Positions 9,720 to 17,773 are shown, counted from the first letter of the stretch. The stretch is DNA of 64,000 nt from Variovorax sp. 770b2 (GCF_900115685.1 NZ_FOXJ01000011.1:1-64000); one strand, 5' to 3'. Translations and numbers: made by a program. The notes: generated from the letters alone by a model not told the origin.

Positions 9720-10982
9720 ATGTCAAACCACACCTATCCGCAGCGTCTTAAGCGGCTCGAGCCCTATGCCGAGCTATGGCGTGACGACAAGAAATTCGTC
9801 GAGCACAAGGCGGGCCTTTATGCAACCTTCTACTTCAAGCACACGCACAGTACAAGGCAATCTACGCAGTCGACGCGCCAAGCGTTGGTCGAATGCTGGA
9901 ACGACTACTGGAGCGTTGTCGGTATAGAGCATTGGCGGTGGGTCTACGGATTCAAGAATGGTTCTGTTCCAAGCTATCGTGTGCCCACGGAAAAGGTGCC
10001 AAAGATAGAGAACTACATGGGTGATTCGGAACGGGCGAATGCCTACCAGTACTACGCAAGCGGCGGCAAGCATGATGACGATGCGAGTGAGTACATGTTT
10101 CATGTCCTTGCCACGTATGTCGATCCGGAATTTGCATTCGAACTCGCCACCCTTCGCTTGCAAGCTCCACTGGCATTCGTTACCAATGGCGACTTGCCGA
10201 AGTTCATTGCCCTGGTGAAGCGGTGCGCCACACGCCTGAAGGCGAACCAAGCGTATGGAGGGCTTGGTTTCTTGCGCACCTATAACGAGGAGAGCACAAC
10301 TTGTCGGACCGAGGCGCAACTAGCGAAGGTATTCAGCGGAACCGACATCGACATACCGCATCGACTGGCGCTGCAGCTTGCGAACGGGTGGGATGGGCTC
10401 AAAGGTATTTCTGGCGCGCATTGGCTGAATTTTCTGGATGACGATTGGGTGACGCGATTAGGGGGGCTGGAGCACTTGCGGTCGCAGTTGCCGGAGGATT
10501 TGTTCAAAGTAGAAGCATGCCCTGGTGGCGTGTTTATCCAAGCGGGCGCCTATCCGGAGCCTGGCCACAAGGATGATGGGTTGCCGCCGCGTTATGTCTG
10601 GTTGAACCGGGTGCTCAAGCCAATCCGGTTGCCCGCAATGCAATACCACATGGGTGATACCCCGGGGCAACTCGCCTTGCCGGAAGATGCCTTGTCTTAC
10701 TTCACGCGGTTCGACGCGGCCTCTGATGCATTGGGCAGCGAGTCGAACCAAGCTGCGAAAGGTAGCGATCTTTCTGTAGCTCCAAGACACCAAACATCTG
10801 CGGCGACTGGTCGCGTAGAAGGAGGTCAACCGTGCCCGCAATCCGGTTGGTGGTTCACTCCGGCAAAAGTAAAGTCGCGCCGCTACTTCAAAGCTGGCGA
10901 ACTGATGCCAGCCATCGATGGCAGTGACTACGGTTCGACGTTCTGGCAATGGGATTTGGATCAGTCTGCTCCGAAGCTTTGA
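9720..10982 (+). CDS. DUF3396 (type VI immunity family) protein with C-terminal tail cassette
   Basis: The 420-residue protein lies 18 bp after the VRR-NUC effector. The first 350 residues look like the DUF3396 family, proteins usually paired with T6SS nuclease or phospholipase effectors (VVGIEHWRWVYGF; LQLANGWDGLKGISGAHWLNFLDD). The last 53 residues (10821-10979) form a separate cassette: a Cys-Pro pair, GWWFTPA, SRRYFKAGE and SDYGSTFWQWD. The same cassette is repeated at 10987 and at the end of the unrelated PoNi protein at 13610, so it is a module added to different immunity proteins. The linker between domain and tail is Ser/Ala-rich. It is predicted to be cytoplasmic and to neutralise the upstream nuclease. 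The pairing is inferred from adjacency. Confidence 0.78.
   Translation: MSNHTYPQRLKRLEPYAELWRDDKKFVEHKAGLYATFYFKHTHSTRQSTQSTRQALVECWNDYWSVVGIEHWRWVYGFKNGSVPSYRVPTEKVPKIENYMGDSERANAYQYYASGGKHDDDASEYMFHVLATYVDPEFAFELATLRLQAPLAFVTNGDLPKFIALVKRCATRLKANQAYGGLGFLRTYNEESTTCRTEAQLAKVFSGTDIDIPHRLALQLANGWDGLKGISGAHWLNFLDDDWVTRLGGLEHLRSQLPEDLFKVEACPGGVFIQAGAYPEPGHKDDGLPPRYVWLNRVLKPIRLPAMQYHMGDTPGQLALPEDALSYFTRFDAASDALGSESNQAAKGSDLSVAPRHQTSAATGRVEGGQPCPQSGWWFTPAKVKSRRYFKAGELMPAIDGSDYGSTFWQWDLDQSAPKL
10821..10982 (+). repeat. Tail cassette copy A (end of the DUF3396 gene)
   Basis: This is the 53-codon module plus stop at the end of the DUF3396 gene, with motif C-x-x-S-GWWFTPA, SRRYF, GSDYG, FWQWD. The stretch 10923-10955 is identical base for base to 13551-13583 in copy C, while the preceding parts of the two genes are unrelated. 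This points to duplication or recombination within the island. Confidence 0.85.
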
Positions 10983-10986
10983 GACC

Positions 10987-11145
10987 GGAGGTAAGCCGTG
11001 TCCGCAGGATGGCTGGTGGTCCACGCCTGCCAAGGTTGGCAGCCGGCGCTATATCGAAGCTGGAGAGGTTATGCCCGTCATCGAAGGCAGTGACTACGGT
11101 GCCACCTTCTGGCAGTGGGATTCCAATCAGTCGGGGGAGCACTGA
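10987..11145 (+). pseudogene. Orphan tail cassette copy B (no start codon)
   Basis: A second copy of the tail module lies directly after the DUF3396 stop but in another reading frame. It encodes GGKPCPQDGWWSTPA, GSRRYIEAGEVMP and GSDYGATFWQWD, then stops at 11143-11145. No plausible start codon in its own frame lies between the preceding gene and the module, so it seems to be the left-over 3' end of a lost immunity gene or a tandem duplication of the tail. Its DNA differs more from copies A and C than those do from each other. An ATG overlaps its stop (TGATG), but that frame is not the one used by the next gene. The amino acid sequence is intact, so it is either recent or kept under selection. 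Confidence 0.7.
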
Positions 11146-11157
11146 TGGGATGGGCCG

Positions 11158-12624
11158 GTGCGAATCGATTGGTCGATATCAAATCCGCAGACGGATGCAG
11201 CCAAGGCAGTTGCGGGGCAGTGGCTGTCGAGGGTGAAGGGCTTTCACAATGACGATGACTTTCTGCATCTGACGCGTGACTTTCTCAGCTACGTGCTGAG
11301 CGGCGGCGAACGCTCGCGGATTGCGGATCAGTTGGGTTATTACTTCTCCGGCTTCATGCCGAGCTACGGGGCCGCGCGTACCTTGTTGAGCATGGCCGCA
11401 GACAGCCGGCCATGGAGCGAAGTGCAGGCCTTCATGCACAGCCAAAGTTATGGCGATGCGCGAAAGCACGTCGAGACCTTCGATTGGCGCGAAGGCGAAA
11501 AAAAGGCGAAGGCCGAGATCGATGCCTGGAAGGGGATCTTGCAGAAGCAAGTCAAGGGCATCGAGATGGCTGCATATGGAGAACCGGTCCTGCTGGCGCA
11601 GGCCAACCCGCAGCCACTGCCGAATGCGCCTGTGACAGATGTACCGCCAGCCAATGAGCCCTACATGCCCAGGGCGAGGCCGCCTTTGCGTCTCGTGCCT
11701 CCAGTGGAGCCGCCTCCCGTAGGCGGCCCCGGTGCTGGTGCTGCCGCGCGAGGCGCGCTGGCATTGCTGGCCGAGCCAGCGGCGATCGTGTTGTTCGTGC
11801 TCGTGATCGTGTTGACGCCCGGTAACGCATTCCAGAAGAACACGGAAGATGAAGACCTTCGGCGCTGGCGTGCCGAATACGAGAAGAAGCAGCAACTGCC
11901 GATTCCGGATGCGCCGCCTCAAGCGGATGCCGTAACCGATACGGCGAACAATGATTGCAAGCCGCAGAGCGAAGAGAACAAGAAGAACGGGACGGCGTGC
12001 GAGGAGGACGGCTATGTGCTGATGGAGCAGGCGTTGCAATACTCGAGGTTGGTCGATCCTCCCAAAGGCAAGGGATTGGACGGACTTTTCGAGAAGCGTT
12101 TGCCCTTCGATCAACCCAATCCGATGCCTGCGACGGTGACGATGCCCAAGCCGGGCAAGCTGATTTTCATTCCGCCTGCCGATAAACCGCCGCAGGCAAG
12201 ATATGACTTCACCGGCAAGCCCGCGGCCAGCATTTACCCAAAGTTCGTGGTGTTCGAGGCGAAGCACATTGCCAAGACCTTTGACGAAAACGACGCCGAA
12301 GGTATCAAGAAGGAGACAAAAAATCGGCTGGGAAACACCTGTGATGGACAACAGATGGGAACGAGGTGGACCGCGAGACGTATTCCACAAGCACTCGAAC
12401 GCCAATATCCGGGAGCAAAAAATAAGCCGCTTCGAATTGAAAAAACGGATGCGATCCGAGATGAGCGCTATGCAAGTTGGATTTTTGTGTGCTTGTCAGG
12501 CTCTGTCGGGAGCAGTACCAAGTTGTATGTCTTCATCGACGTGGCGGCGTCCGGTATGGACCTTGAAAGTAAGTTGCCGAAGGCTCGCAAGCCGTCTTCT
12601 GCCCCAACAGATTCAACATACTGA
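11158..12624 (+). CDS. Putative PoNe-type DNase effector with one membrane segment
   Basis: The 488-residue protein uses GTG at 11158, the first start after an in-frame stop. Residues 1-135 are helical and of unknown family. A Pro-rich linker (150-195) leads to a hydrophobic segment at about 198-221 and a charged coil. The C-terminal domain (about 300-465) carries a restriction-endonuclease pattern: GLDGLFEK with Asp308, then FVVFEAKH with Glu367-x-Lys369, then CDGQQMGTRW with an RRIPQALE helix. This order fits the PoNe polymorphic DNase domain. The gene just after it encodes a PoNi immunity protein, which strongly supports the reading. It is likely a T6SS cargo, although no MIX or PAAR domain is visible. 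Base composition is lower in GC than the core genes. Confidence 0.72.
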   Translation: MRIDWSISNPQTDAAKAVAGQWLSRVKGFHNDDDFLHLTRDFLSYVLSGGERSRIADQLGYYFSGFMPSYGAARTLLSMAADSRPWSEVQAFMHSQSYGDARKHVETFDWREGEKKAKAEIDAWKGILQKQVKGIEMAAYGEPVLLAQANPQPLPNAPVTDVPPANEPYMPRARPPLRLVPPVEPPPVGGPGAGAAARGALALLAEPAAIVLFVLVIVLTPGNAFQKNTEDEDLRRWRAEYEKKQQLPIPDAPPQADAVTDTANNDCKPQSEENKKNGTACEEDGYVLMEQALQYSRLVDPPKGKGLDGLFEKRLPFDQPNPMPATVTMPKPGKLIFIPPADKPPQARYDFTGKPAASIYPKFVVFEAKHIAKTFDENDAEGIKKETKNRLGNTCDGQQMGTRWTARRIPQALERQYPGAKNKPLRIEKTDAIRDERYASWIFVCLSGSVGSSTKLYVFIDVAASGMDLESKLPKARKPSSAPTDSTY

Positions 12625-12635
12625 GCGAGCAAGCT

Positions 12636-13610
12636 ATGGCATTTAAAGATATTCGAAGGCAAAAATTCTTGGACGAAGATCGCGCAAAAGAACGTGATGG
12701 CGACCTTACTGACGAGATCACAAGGTCGCTTCCCAGGATCGCGGATGAAACTCGAGTCCATGCAGCGCGCGGCGACTACGCTTGGAGCGTGGCCACGAGC
12801 ACGCTTGAGCTACTCATTCTTCGCTATACCGCAGGCTATTCAATAACGGAATTGTCGCGGGATATTCCTTCTGTGATTGAGGCATTCGATGCATTCATCC
12901 CATTCGAAAATCCCCCCCCTTACGAGGCCCACACGCTGACGATCACCCAACTTGAGGCTTACGTCTACGTGATGTGGCTGTTGGCTTTATGTCGTCTGCT
13001 CGACCATGCTGAATTGATTCCGACGGTCATGAGTTGGCTCGACAAGAACGCCGAGTTCAACCGTGGTCGCGACGGTCTGTTCGAGGCCGTGGTGGAGAAG
13101 CTAACGGGTCGCAAAGAGCCCGTCGAGCGCGTGCTGCTGCATCCCGCCGCCTATCGCCCGCTCGCAAAGGCCACCGCACCCGATGCGCAAGATCGGCCAG
13201 CGCTGGTCAAGGAATTTCTGAACGGCTGGTACAAAAACATGACGGACTGCTATTGGCACGGCACACATACCGACAAGGAAGGTTCGTCGTACTTCGGCTA
13301 TTGGGCTTTTGAGGCTGCACTGGTTACGGTGCTCTGGGATATTGATGACAGCAGCTATCGAGACCACTTGGTCTACCCGAAGGACCTTGTCGATTGGGCT
13401 CGAGAGCATCGAACGGAAGCTGTGCCGTCAGGCCCGAGTCGCACACCGGGAGGGGAGTCATGCTCGCAGGCCGGCTGGTGGTTCACTCCTGCACTGAAGG
13501 GAAGCCGGCGTTATTTCAAACAAGGGGAAGTGATGCCAGTCATCGAGGGGAGTGACTACGGTTCGACGTTCTGGCAATGGGATGCTGATCAGTCTGCTCC
13601 GAAGCTCTGA
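12636..13610 (+). CDS. PoNi-like immunity protein (DUF1910/DUF1911) with tail cassette
   Basis: The 324-residue protein lies 11 bp after the PoNe-like effector. The N-terminal half is helical (DUF1910-like). The second half has the DUF1911 signature: a Tyr-rich WYKNMTDCYWHGTH, then YFGYWAFEAALVTVLWDIDD and YRDHLVYPKDLVDWAR. PoNi proteins bind and block the cognate PoNe DNase. From residue 271 the protein carries tail cassette copy C, shared with the DUF3396 protein. It is expected to be cytoplasmic. Short spacing argues for coexpression with the effector. Family assignment is strong; what the tail does is unknown. Confidence 0.85.
   Translation: MAFKDIRRQKFLDEDRAKERDGDLTDEITRSLPRIADETRVHAARGDYAWSVATSTLELLILRYTAGYSITELSRDIPSVIEAFDAFIPFENPPPYEAHTLTITQLEAYVYVMWLLALCRLLDHAELIPTVMSWLDKNAEFNRGRDGLFEAVVEKLTGRKEPVERVLLHPAAYRPLAKATAPDAQDRPALVKEFLNGWYKNMTDCYWHGTHTDKEGSSYFGYWAFEAALVTVLWDIDDSSYRDHLVYPKDLVDWAREHRTEAVPSGPSRTPGGESCSQAGWWFTPALKGSRRYFKQGEVMPVIEGSDYGSTFWQWDADQSAPKL
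13449..13610 (+). repeat. Tail cassette copy C (end of the PoNi gene)
   Basis: Third copy of the 53-codon module: GGESCSQAGWWFTPA, GSRRYFKQGEVMP, GSDYGSTFWQWD, ending APKL like copy A. It shares a 33-base identical block with copy A (13551-13583 against 10923-10955) and near-identical last codons. Confidence 0.85.
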
Positions 13611-13642
13611 AACTCCGAACAAGCCCACGGCGCCCTGGGGCG

Positions 13643-13960
13643 ATGGTCGCGTTCATGGGGGGCGCGGATGCTACAGGCGCCTTTTTGCTGCGTATGCTTG
13701 TCGTGGGCAGCGCAACGACAACCTACACGTTGTACTCCAGCGCTGCGCCGAAGAACAAGGATCCCAACTTGCAAATCACTTTCGATGCGCCAACGGCACC
13801 GTGGGACTATGTGACCGGACGCAAGGCTAGTCTGCCCAATCCAACGGATCGAATGGACTACGTAGCGAAGATCGCAAAAAAATTCAATGACCTGATGGCG
13901 AATAAGAGGGGTTACATGGAAGGCGAGTTGCGCAAGATCGGGAGTTGGATCGATGCTTGA
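13643..13960 (+). CDS. Small protein of unknown function
   Basis: The 105-residue product is not recognised. The N terminus is hydrophobic (GAFLLRMLVVGSATTTYTLY), followed by a soluble half rich in Lys and Asp. It could be a small inner-membrane or exported protein, or the surviving end of a larger effector, since the end of the VRR-NUC effector has a similar LRML-x-VG stretch. It follows the PoNi gene by 32 bp and overlaps the next gene by 8 bp, so it is probably translated with it. The start is uncertain, with ATGs at 13643 and 13655 and no strong ribosome binding site. Confidence 0.45.
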   Translation: MVAFMGGADATGAFLLRMLVVGSATTTYTLYSSAAPKNKDPNLQITFDAPTAPWDYVTGRKASLPNPTDRMDYVAKIAKKFNDLMANKRGYMEGELRKIGSWIDA

Positions 13961-14810
13961 TCGGCGGACTTTGTTGGCGGCTACGGCTGCTGGCTTGATG
14001 GGCGGGCTCACGAGCTGTAGCAAGGAACGAGGACAGAAGATGGCAGAAATAAAATTTGACCTGGGCAAGAACATCCTGGAGACCGGCCGCGCTTCAGGCG
14101 TTCCGCAATTCGAGACGGACAACATCAACGGCTACATCAGCTATAGCGTCGCGCCCGTTCCGGAAACTGTTCCCGCGCGCTACACGCGCCCGGGATACGA
14201 GGTCGTTTGGCAGCCCATCTTTGCTTTCACGATGAACGCGGACGAAGGCCGGTTTCCGGATCGACGTGTGCAGTCTGTCGATCTCCAGCTCAGCAGCAAG
14301 ATCAACCGAACGCATGAAGAAGCCCGAGCCTTCGTCGAGCAGACCATCGCGCAATTCCAGAAGGGCAGGTGGCAGCGGTATTTCAACCCGGTGTGGGACA
14401 CGCTGCTGACGGGACGCTCCAGCCTGCTGGACGAGAGGGGCGAAATCGCATCGGACCAATACAACATCGATCCCGCGTACAAGATCCCTCCGGAAGACTG
14501 GCCTATCGTGGTCAGCAAAGGCCCCTTGTGGCGCTGGGTCGGCGATGGCGTGTTGGCCAGCTTGAAGGTCAATGACTACGGAAATTCCGATCGCGGGGTC
14601 GACTACCGAATGAATCTCGAATTCCATCTGCTGGACGTCAAGCTCCAGCGCGACGCGGAGAACGAGGCGAGGGACCTCCAGCAGGGCGATGCCAAGGGCT
14701 GGAACAGCACGGCCAAGCTCGAAGCGGACAAGAAAGAGCGCGCCGAGTTGAACAAGCGCCTGGAGGCCAACGCCATCCAACGAGGCGATTCGGTGGTCAC
14801 GAAGCCGTGA
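13953..14810 (+). CDS. Putative lipoprotein, possible periplasmic immunity protein
   Basis: The 285-residue product starts at 13953, eight bases after a GGAG site. The N terminus (MLDRRTLLAATAAGLMGGLTSC) has an Arg-Arg pair, a hydrophobic core and a lipobox LTSC, so it is probably a lipoprotein and perhaps Tat-exported. The mature part is soluble, with a C-terminal charged helix (KLEADKKERAELNKRLEA). I do not recognise the family. It ends the T6SS island and could protect the periplasm or inner membrane against an island toxin, for instance the VasX-like effector, but this is inference from position. It converges with lipA 53 bp away. Confidence 0.6.
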   Translation: MLDRRTLLAATAAGLMGGLTSCSKERGQKMAEIKFDLGKNILETGRASGVPQFETDNINGYISYSVAPVPETVPARYTRPGYEVVWQPIFAFTMNADEGRFPDRRVQSVDLQLSSKINRTHEEARAFVEQTIAQFQKGRWQRYFNPVWDTLLTGRSSLLDERGEIASDQYNIDPAYKIPPEDWPIVVSKGPLWRWVGDGVLASLKVNDYGNSDRGVDYRMNLEFHLLDVKLQRDAENEARDLQQGDAKGWNSTAKLEADKKERAELNKRLEANAIQRGDSVVTKP

Positions 14811-14836
14811 ACGACCCCGTGCCTGCGGCCTCGATC

Positions 14837-14860
14837 ACGGCGCTTTGATGCGCCGTATTT
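14837..14860. terminator. Weak stem-loop between convergent genes
   Basis: ACGGCGC (14837-14843), a 6-base loop and GCGCCGT (14850-14856) form a perfect 7 bp stem, followed by ATTT. It lies between the convergent lipoprotein gene and lipA. The short T-run makes it only a possible terminator. Confidence 0.35.
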
Positions 14861-14863
14861 GCC

Positions 14864-15847
14864 TCACACCCCAGCCGCGTGCGCCTGCTGATCCGCGTGA
14901 TAACTGGACCGCACCATCGCCCCCACAGCCGCATGGCTGAAGCCCATCTTGTAGGCCTCTTCCTCGAACATCTTGAAGGTGTCCGGGTGCACATAGCGGC
15001 GCACCGGCAGGTGCGAGCCCGACGGTGACAGGTACTGGCCGATGGTCAGCATGTCGATGTCGTGGGCGCGCATGTCGCGCATCACCTGCAGGATCTCTTC
15101 GTCGGTTTCACCGAGGCCCACCATGATGCCGCTCTTGGTCGGCACGTTCGGGTGCAGCGCCTTGAACTTCTTCAAGAGGTTGAGGCTGAACTGGTAGTCG
15201 CTGCCGGGGCGTGCTTCTTTATAAAGGCGCGACGCAGTCTCCAGGTTGTGGTTCATCACGTCCGGCGGCGCGGCCTTCAGGATCTCGAGGGCCCGGTCGT
15301 CGCGGCCGCGGAAGTCGGGCACCAGGATCTCGATCTGCGTCATCGGCGAGAGCTCGCGGATGTTCTGGATGCAATCCACGAAATGCTGGCTGCCGCCGTC
15401 GCGCAGGTCGTCGCGGTCGACGCTGGTGATCACCACGTACTTCAGGCGCAGCTTGGCGATGGTCTTGGCGAGGTTGAGGGGCTCGTCCTTGTCCAGCGGG
15501 TCGGGGCGGCCGTGGCCCACGTCGCAGAACGGGCAGCGGCGGGTGCACTTGTCGCCCATGATCATGAAGGTGGCCGTGCCGTTGCCGAAGCACTCGCCGA
15601 TGTTCGGGCACGAGGCTTCTTCGCAGACGGTGTGCAGGTTGCTCTCGCGCAGGATCTGCTTGATCTCGTAGAAGCGCGTGGTGGGGCTGCCGGCCTTCAC
15701 GCGGATCCATTCGGGCTTCTTGAGCACTTCGCCGGTCTGCACGACCTTGACGGGGATGCGCGAGAGCTTGGCCGCGGCCTTTTGCTTGGCCAGGGGGTTG
15801 TAGGTTTCGGCGCTTTGCGCGTCGCGGACGACTTCGGTGGTGCTCAT
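14864..15847 (-). CDS. lipA: Lipoyl synthase
   Basis: The 327-residue radical SAM enzyme inserts two sulfurs into protein-bound octanoate, the last step of lipoate assembly on 2-oxoacid dehydrogenases. The auxiliary cluster cysteines are Cys75, Cys80 and Cys86 ([12 protein letters not shown]). The radical SAM motif is CTRRCPFC (Cys101, Cys105, Cys108). Other conserved blocks are [12 protein letters not shown] and [10 protein letters not shown]. The ATG at 15847 ([10 protein letters not shown]) was chosen because the frame upstream has no lipoyl synthase features and overlaps lipB. The gene lies 7 bp after lipB on the same strand, so the two are very likely cotranscribed. Length and motifs are typical. 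Confidence 0.97.
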   Translation of the reverse strand: MSTTEVVRDAQSAETYNPLAKQKAAAKLSRIPVKVVQTGEVLKKPEWIRVKAGSPTTRFYEIKQILRESNLHTVCEEASCPNIGECFGNGTATFMIMGDKCTRRCPFCDVGHGRPDPLDKDEPLNLAKTIAKLRLKYVVITSVDRDDLRDGGSQHFVDCIQNIRELSPMTQIEILVPDFRGRDDRALEILKAAPPDVMNHNLETASRLYKEARPGSDYQFSLNLLKKFKALHPNVPTKSGIMVGLGETDEEILQVMRDMRAHDIDMLTIGQYLSPSGSHLPVRRYVHPDTFKMFEEEAYKMGFSHAAVGAMVRSSYHADQQAHAAGV

Positions 15848-15854
15848 TGGATTG

Positions 15855-16559
15855 CTAAGGTGCCAGGAAGGTGGTGAGCTTTTGGCCCAGCACGCCGGCA
15901 GCTTCTTCCCATGTGGTTTGGATGCCGATTGTAGAAAGGTCGACCGTTTGCAGCCCCGCGTAGCCGCAAGGGTTGATGCGCGAGAAGGGTTCGAGGTCCA
16001 TGTCGACGTTGAGCGCCACGCCGTGATAAGTGGCATGGCGGCTCACCTTGATGCCCAGCGCGGCGATCTTGCCGAGGCCGCGGAACGGGTCGCTGGCGGG
16101 CAGCGGGCCGGTCAAGGTCGCGTGGGAAAACGGGTCGTCGAGCCGTACGTAGATGCCCGGCGCGCCCGGCACGCGGTGGCCGGTCACGCCGAAATGCGCG
16201 AGCGTGCGCAGCACCGATTCCTCGATGCGGTAGACGTATTCCTTGACGAAGTAACCGGCGCGGCGCAGGTCGATCAGCGGATACGCCACCACCTGGCCCG
16301 GGCCGTGGAAGGTGACCTGCCCGCCGCGGTCGGTCTGCACCACGGGGATGTCGCCGGGGTTCAGGACGTGATCCTGCTTGCCGGCGATGCCCTGCGTGAA
16401 CACGGGGGCGTGCTCGCAAACCCATAGCGCATCGGGCGTTTCGGGCGCGCGCTCCATCGTGAACTGCTTCATCGCGGCGAAGGTCTCGGCGTAGCCGACG
16501 CGGCCCAGCCACTGCGGCGCGATGGCGGTGTCCGCCGGGAGTTCTGCGACCGTCGTCAT
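15855..16559 (-). CDS. lipB: Octanoyl-[acyl-carrier-protein]:protein octanoyltransferase
   Basis: The 234-residue enzyme moves octanoate from acyl carrier protein to lipoyl domains, making the substrate for LipA. Visible family motifs are [14 protein letters not shown] (residues 76-89), [17 protein letters not shown] with Lys164, and NPCGYAG with Cys198. The Lys-Cys spacing of 34 matches the catalytic pair of E. coli LipB. It is preceded by the ybeD-like gene 12 bp upstream and followed by lipA. Start [10 protein letters not shown] at 16559. Cytoplasmic. Confidence 0.96.
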   Translation of the reverse strand: MTTVAELPADTAIAPQWLGRVGYAETFAAMKQFTMERAPETPDALWVCEHAPVFTQGIAGKQDHVLNPGDIPVVQTDRGGQVTFHGPGQVVAYPLIDLRRAGYFVKEYVYRIEESVLRTLAHFGVTGHRVPGAPGIYVRLDDPFSHATLTGPLPASDPFRGLGKIAALGIKVSRHATYHGVALNVDMDLEPFSRINPCGYAGLQTVDLSTIGIQTTWEEAAGVLGQKLTTFLAP

Positions 16560-16571
16560 GAAGGGCTCAGT

Positions 16572-16883
16572 TCAAAGAACGACCTTGACCGACGGATGCC
16601 CCGAGAGCGCGCGATAGAGGTCGTCGAGCTGTTCGCGGCTGGTCGCGGTGACGGTGATCGTTACGCCGAGGTAATTGCCCGCCTTGCTGTCGCGCAGCTC
16701 GACCGTGGTGGCGTCGAAGGTCGGATCGAACTGCTCGGCGATCTGCGTGATCGCGTGCACCAGGCCATCGGTCTTGGCGCCCATGACCTTGATCGGAAAC
16801 TGCGAGGGATATTCGATCAGCGATTCCTTGCGCGGATCGGGAATGGGTGCGGTGACTGCGTCGTCGGTGGTGTTCTCGGTCAT
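16572..16883 (-). CDS. YbeD/DUF493 family protein
   Basis: The 103-residue protein has a DUF493 (YbeD) fold, an ACT-like small domain often found next to lipB. Conserved parts are YPSQFPIKVMG and the C-terminal YRALSGHPSVKVVL. Its biochemical role is not firmly established; a link to lipoate metabolism is suggested by location. It overlaps the aminotransferase stop by 4 bp (ATGA) and sits 12 bp before lipB, so a dat-ybeD-lipB-lipA operon is likely. Confidence 0.88.
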   Translation of the reverse strand: MTENTTDDAVTAPIPDPRKESLIEYPSQFPIKVMGAKTDGLVHAITQIAEQFDPTFDATTVELRDSKAGNYLGVTITVTATSREQLDDLYRALSGHPSVKVVL

Positions 16884-17773
16884 GCAGTGGCTCCTTGCTT
16901 CTCAGCGTTGCGTTGCTTGGCCTGCTGGTAGGCGGCATACAAGCTCTTGTAGATGGGGCCGGGGTGGCCGTTGCCAATGGTCTTGCTGTCGAGGGTGACG
17001 ACAGGCAGCACTTCCTTGCTGGCCGAGGACAGGATCAGTTCGTCGGCGCCGAACACTTCGTCGCGCGACACGCGGCGCAGCGCGAAGGGAATGCCGCCTT
17101 CCTGGCACAGGCGCTCGAGCAGGCCATAGCGGATGCCGGTGAGCACGAGGTTGTCCTTGGGCGGGCCGATGAGCATGCCGTCCTTCACGATCCACACGTT
17201 GCTCGACGACGCTTCGCTGAGCCAGTCGCCGCGGAACATGACGGTCTCGGCCGCGCCGGCCTCCACGCTGATCTGCCGCGAGAGCACGGCGCCCAGCAGG
17301 CTGGTGCTCTTGATGTGGGCCTTCTGCCAGCGGAAGTCGTCTGCCGTCACGCAGGCCACGCCCTTGGCGCGCACCGCGTCGGCCACGGGCGGCAGCGGGT
17401 TCACCATGACGAAGACGGTGGGCGTGAGGCCCTTGACCATCGCGTGATCGCGCGGCGCGACGCCGCGGGTGACCTGGAAGTAGACGGCTTGCGGTGCGTC
17501 GCCGCCGGGGGCGATCAGGCGCATCACGATCTCGCGCCATTGGGCGAGGGAGAGCGGGTTGACAATCTGCAACTCGGCCAGCGAGCGATCCAGGCGCGCC
17601 ATGTGCTCCTCGAAGCAGAAGGGCTGGCCGCCGTAGACGGGAACGACCTCGTAGATGCCGTCGCCGAAAATGAAGCCGCGATCCAGGACGCTGATCTTCG
17701 CGTCGCGAAGGGCGGTGTACTCGCCATCGAGGTAACAAAGCGTGGCTGGCAGGGCGTCGGTGATAGGGTGCAT
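16880..17773 (-). CDS. dat: D-amino acid aminotransferase (class IV, PLP)
   Basis: The 297-residue PLP enzyme belongs to fold-type IV. Motifs are DRGFIFGDGIYEVVPVY (residues 31-47), HIKSTSLLG with the predicted PLP-binding Lys155, and LSEASSSNVW with Glu187. These match D-alanine transaminase more closely than branched-chain aminotransferase, and the length is typical. It would interconvert D-amino acids and 2-oxo acids, for example supplying D-glutamate. First gene of the dat-ybeD-lipB-lipA operon; its promoter should lie in the 157 bp divergent region before atpI. Substrate preference within class IV is inferred. Confidence 0.87.
   Translation of the reverse strand: MHPITDALPATLCYLDGEYTALRDAKISVLDRGFIFGDGIYEVVPVYGGQPFCFEEHMARLDRSLAELQIVNPLSLAQWREIVMRLIAPGGDAPQAVYFQVTRGVAPRDHAMVKGLTPTVFVMVNPLPPVADAVRAKGVACVTADDFRWQKAHIKSTSLLGAVLSRQISVEAGAAETVMFRGDWLSEASSSNVWIVKDGMLIGPPKDNLVLTGIRYGLLERLCQEGGIPFALRRVSRDEVFGADELILSSASKEVLPVVTLDSKTIGNGHPGPIYKSLYAAYQQAKQRNAEKQGATA

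Noticed and set aside
10821-13610. The three repeated tails as a possible CRISPR or IS-derived repeat
   Set aside because: They are in-frame protein modules with conserved residues, unequal spacing, and no inverted ends or transposase.
1-14810. A complete T6SS locus
   Set aside because: Only spike, adaptor, effector and immunity genes are present; no tssB/C, hcp, tssK, clpV or PAAR gene is visible, so this is an orphan vgrG island.
15062-15877. Plus-strand frame opposite lipA
   Set aside because: The lipA iron-sulfur motifs on the other strand are complete, and the antisense product resembles no protein.
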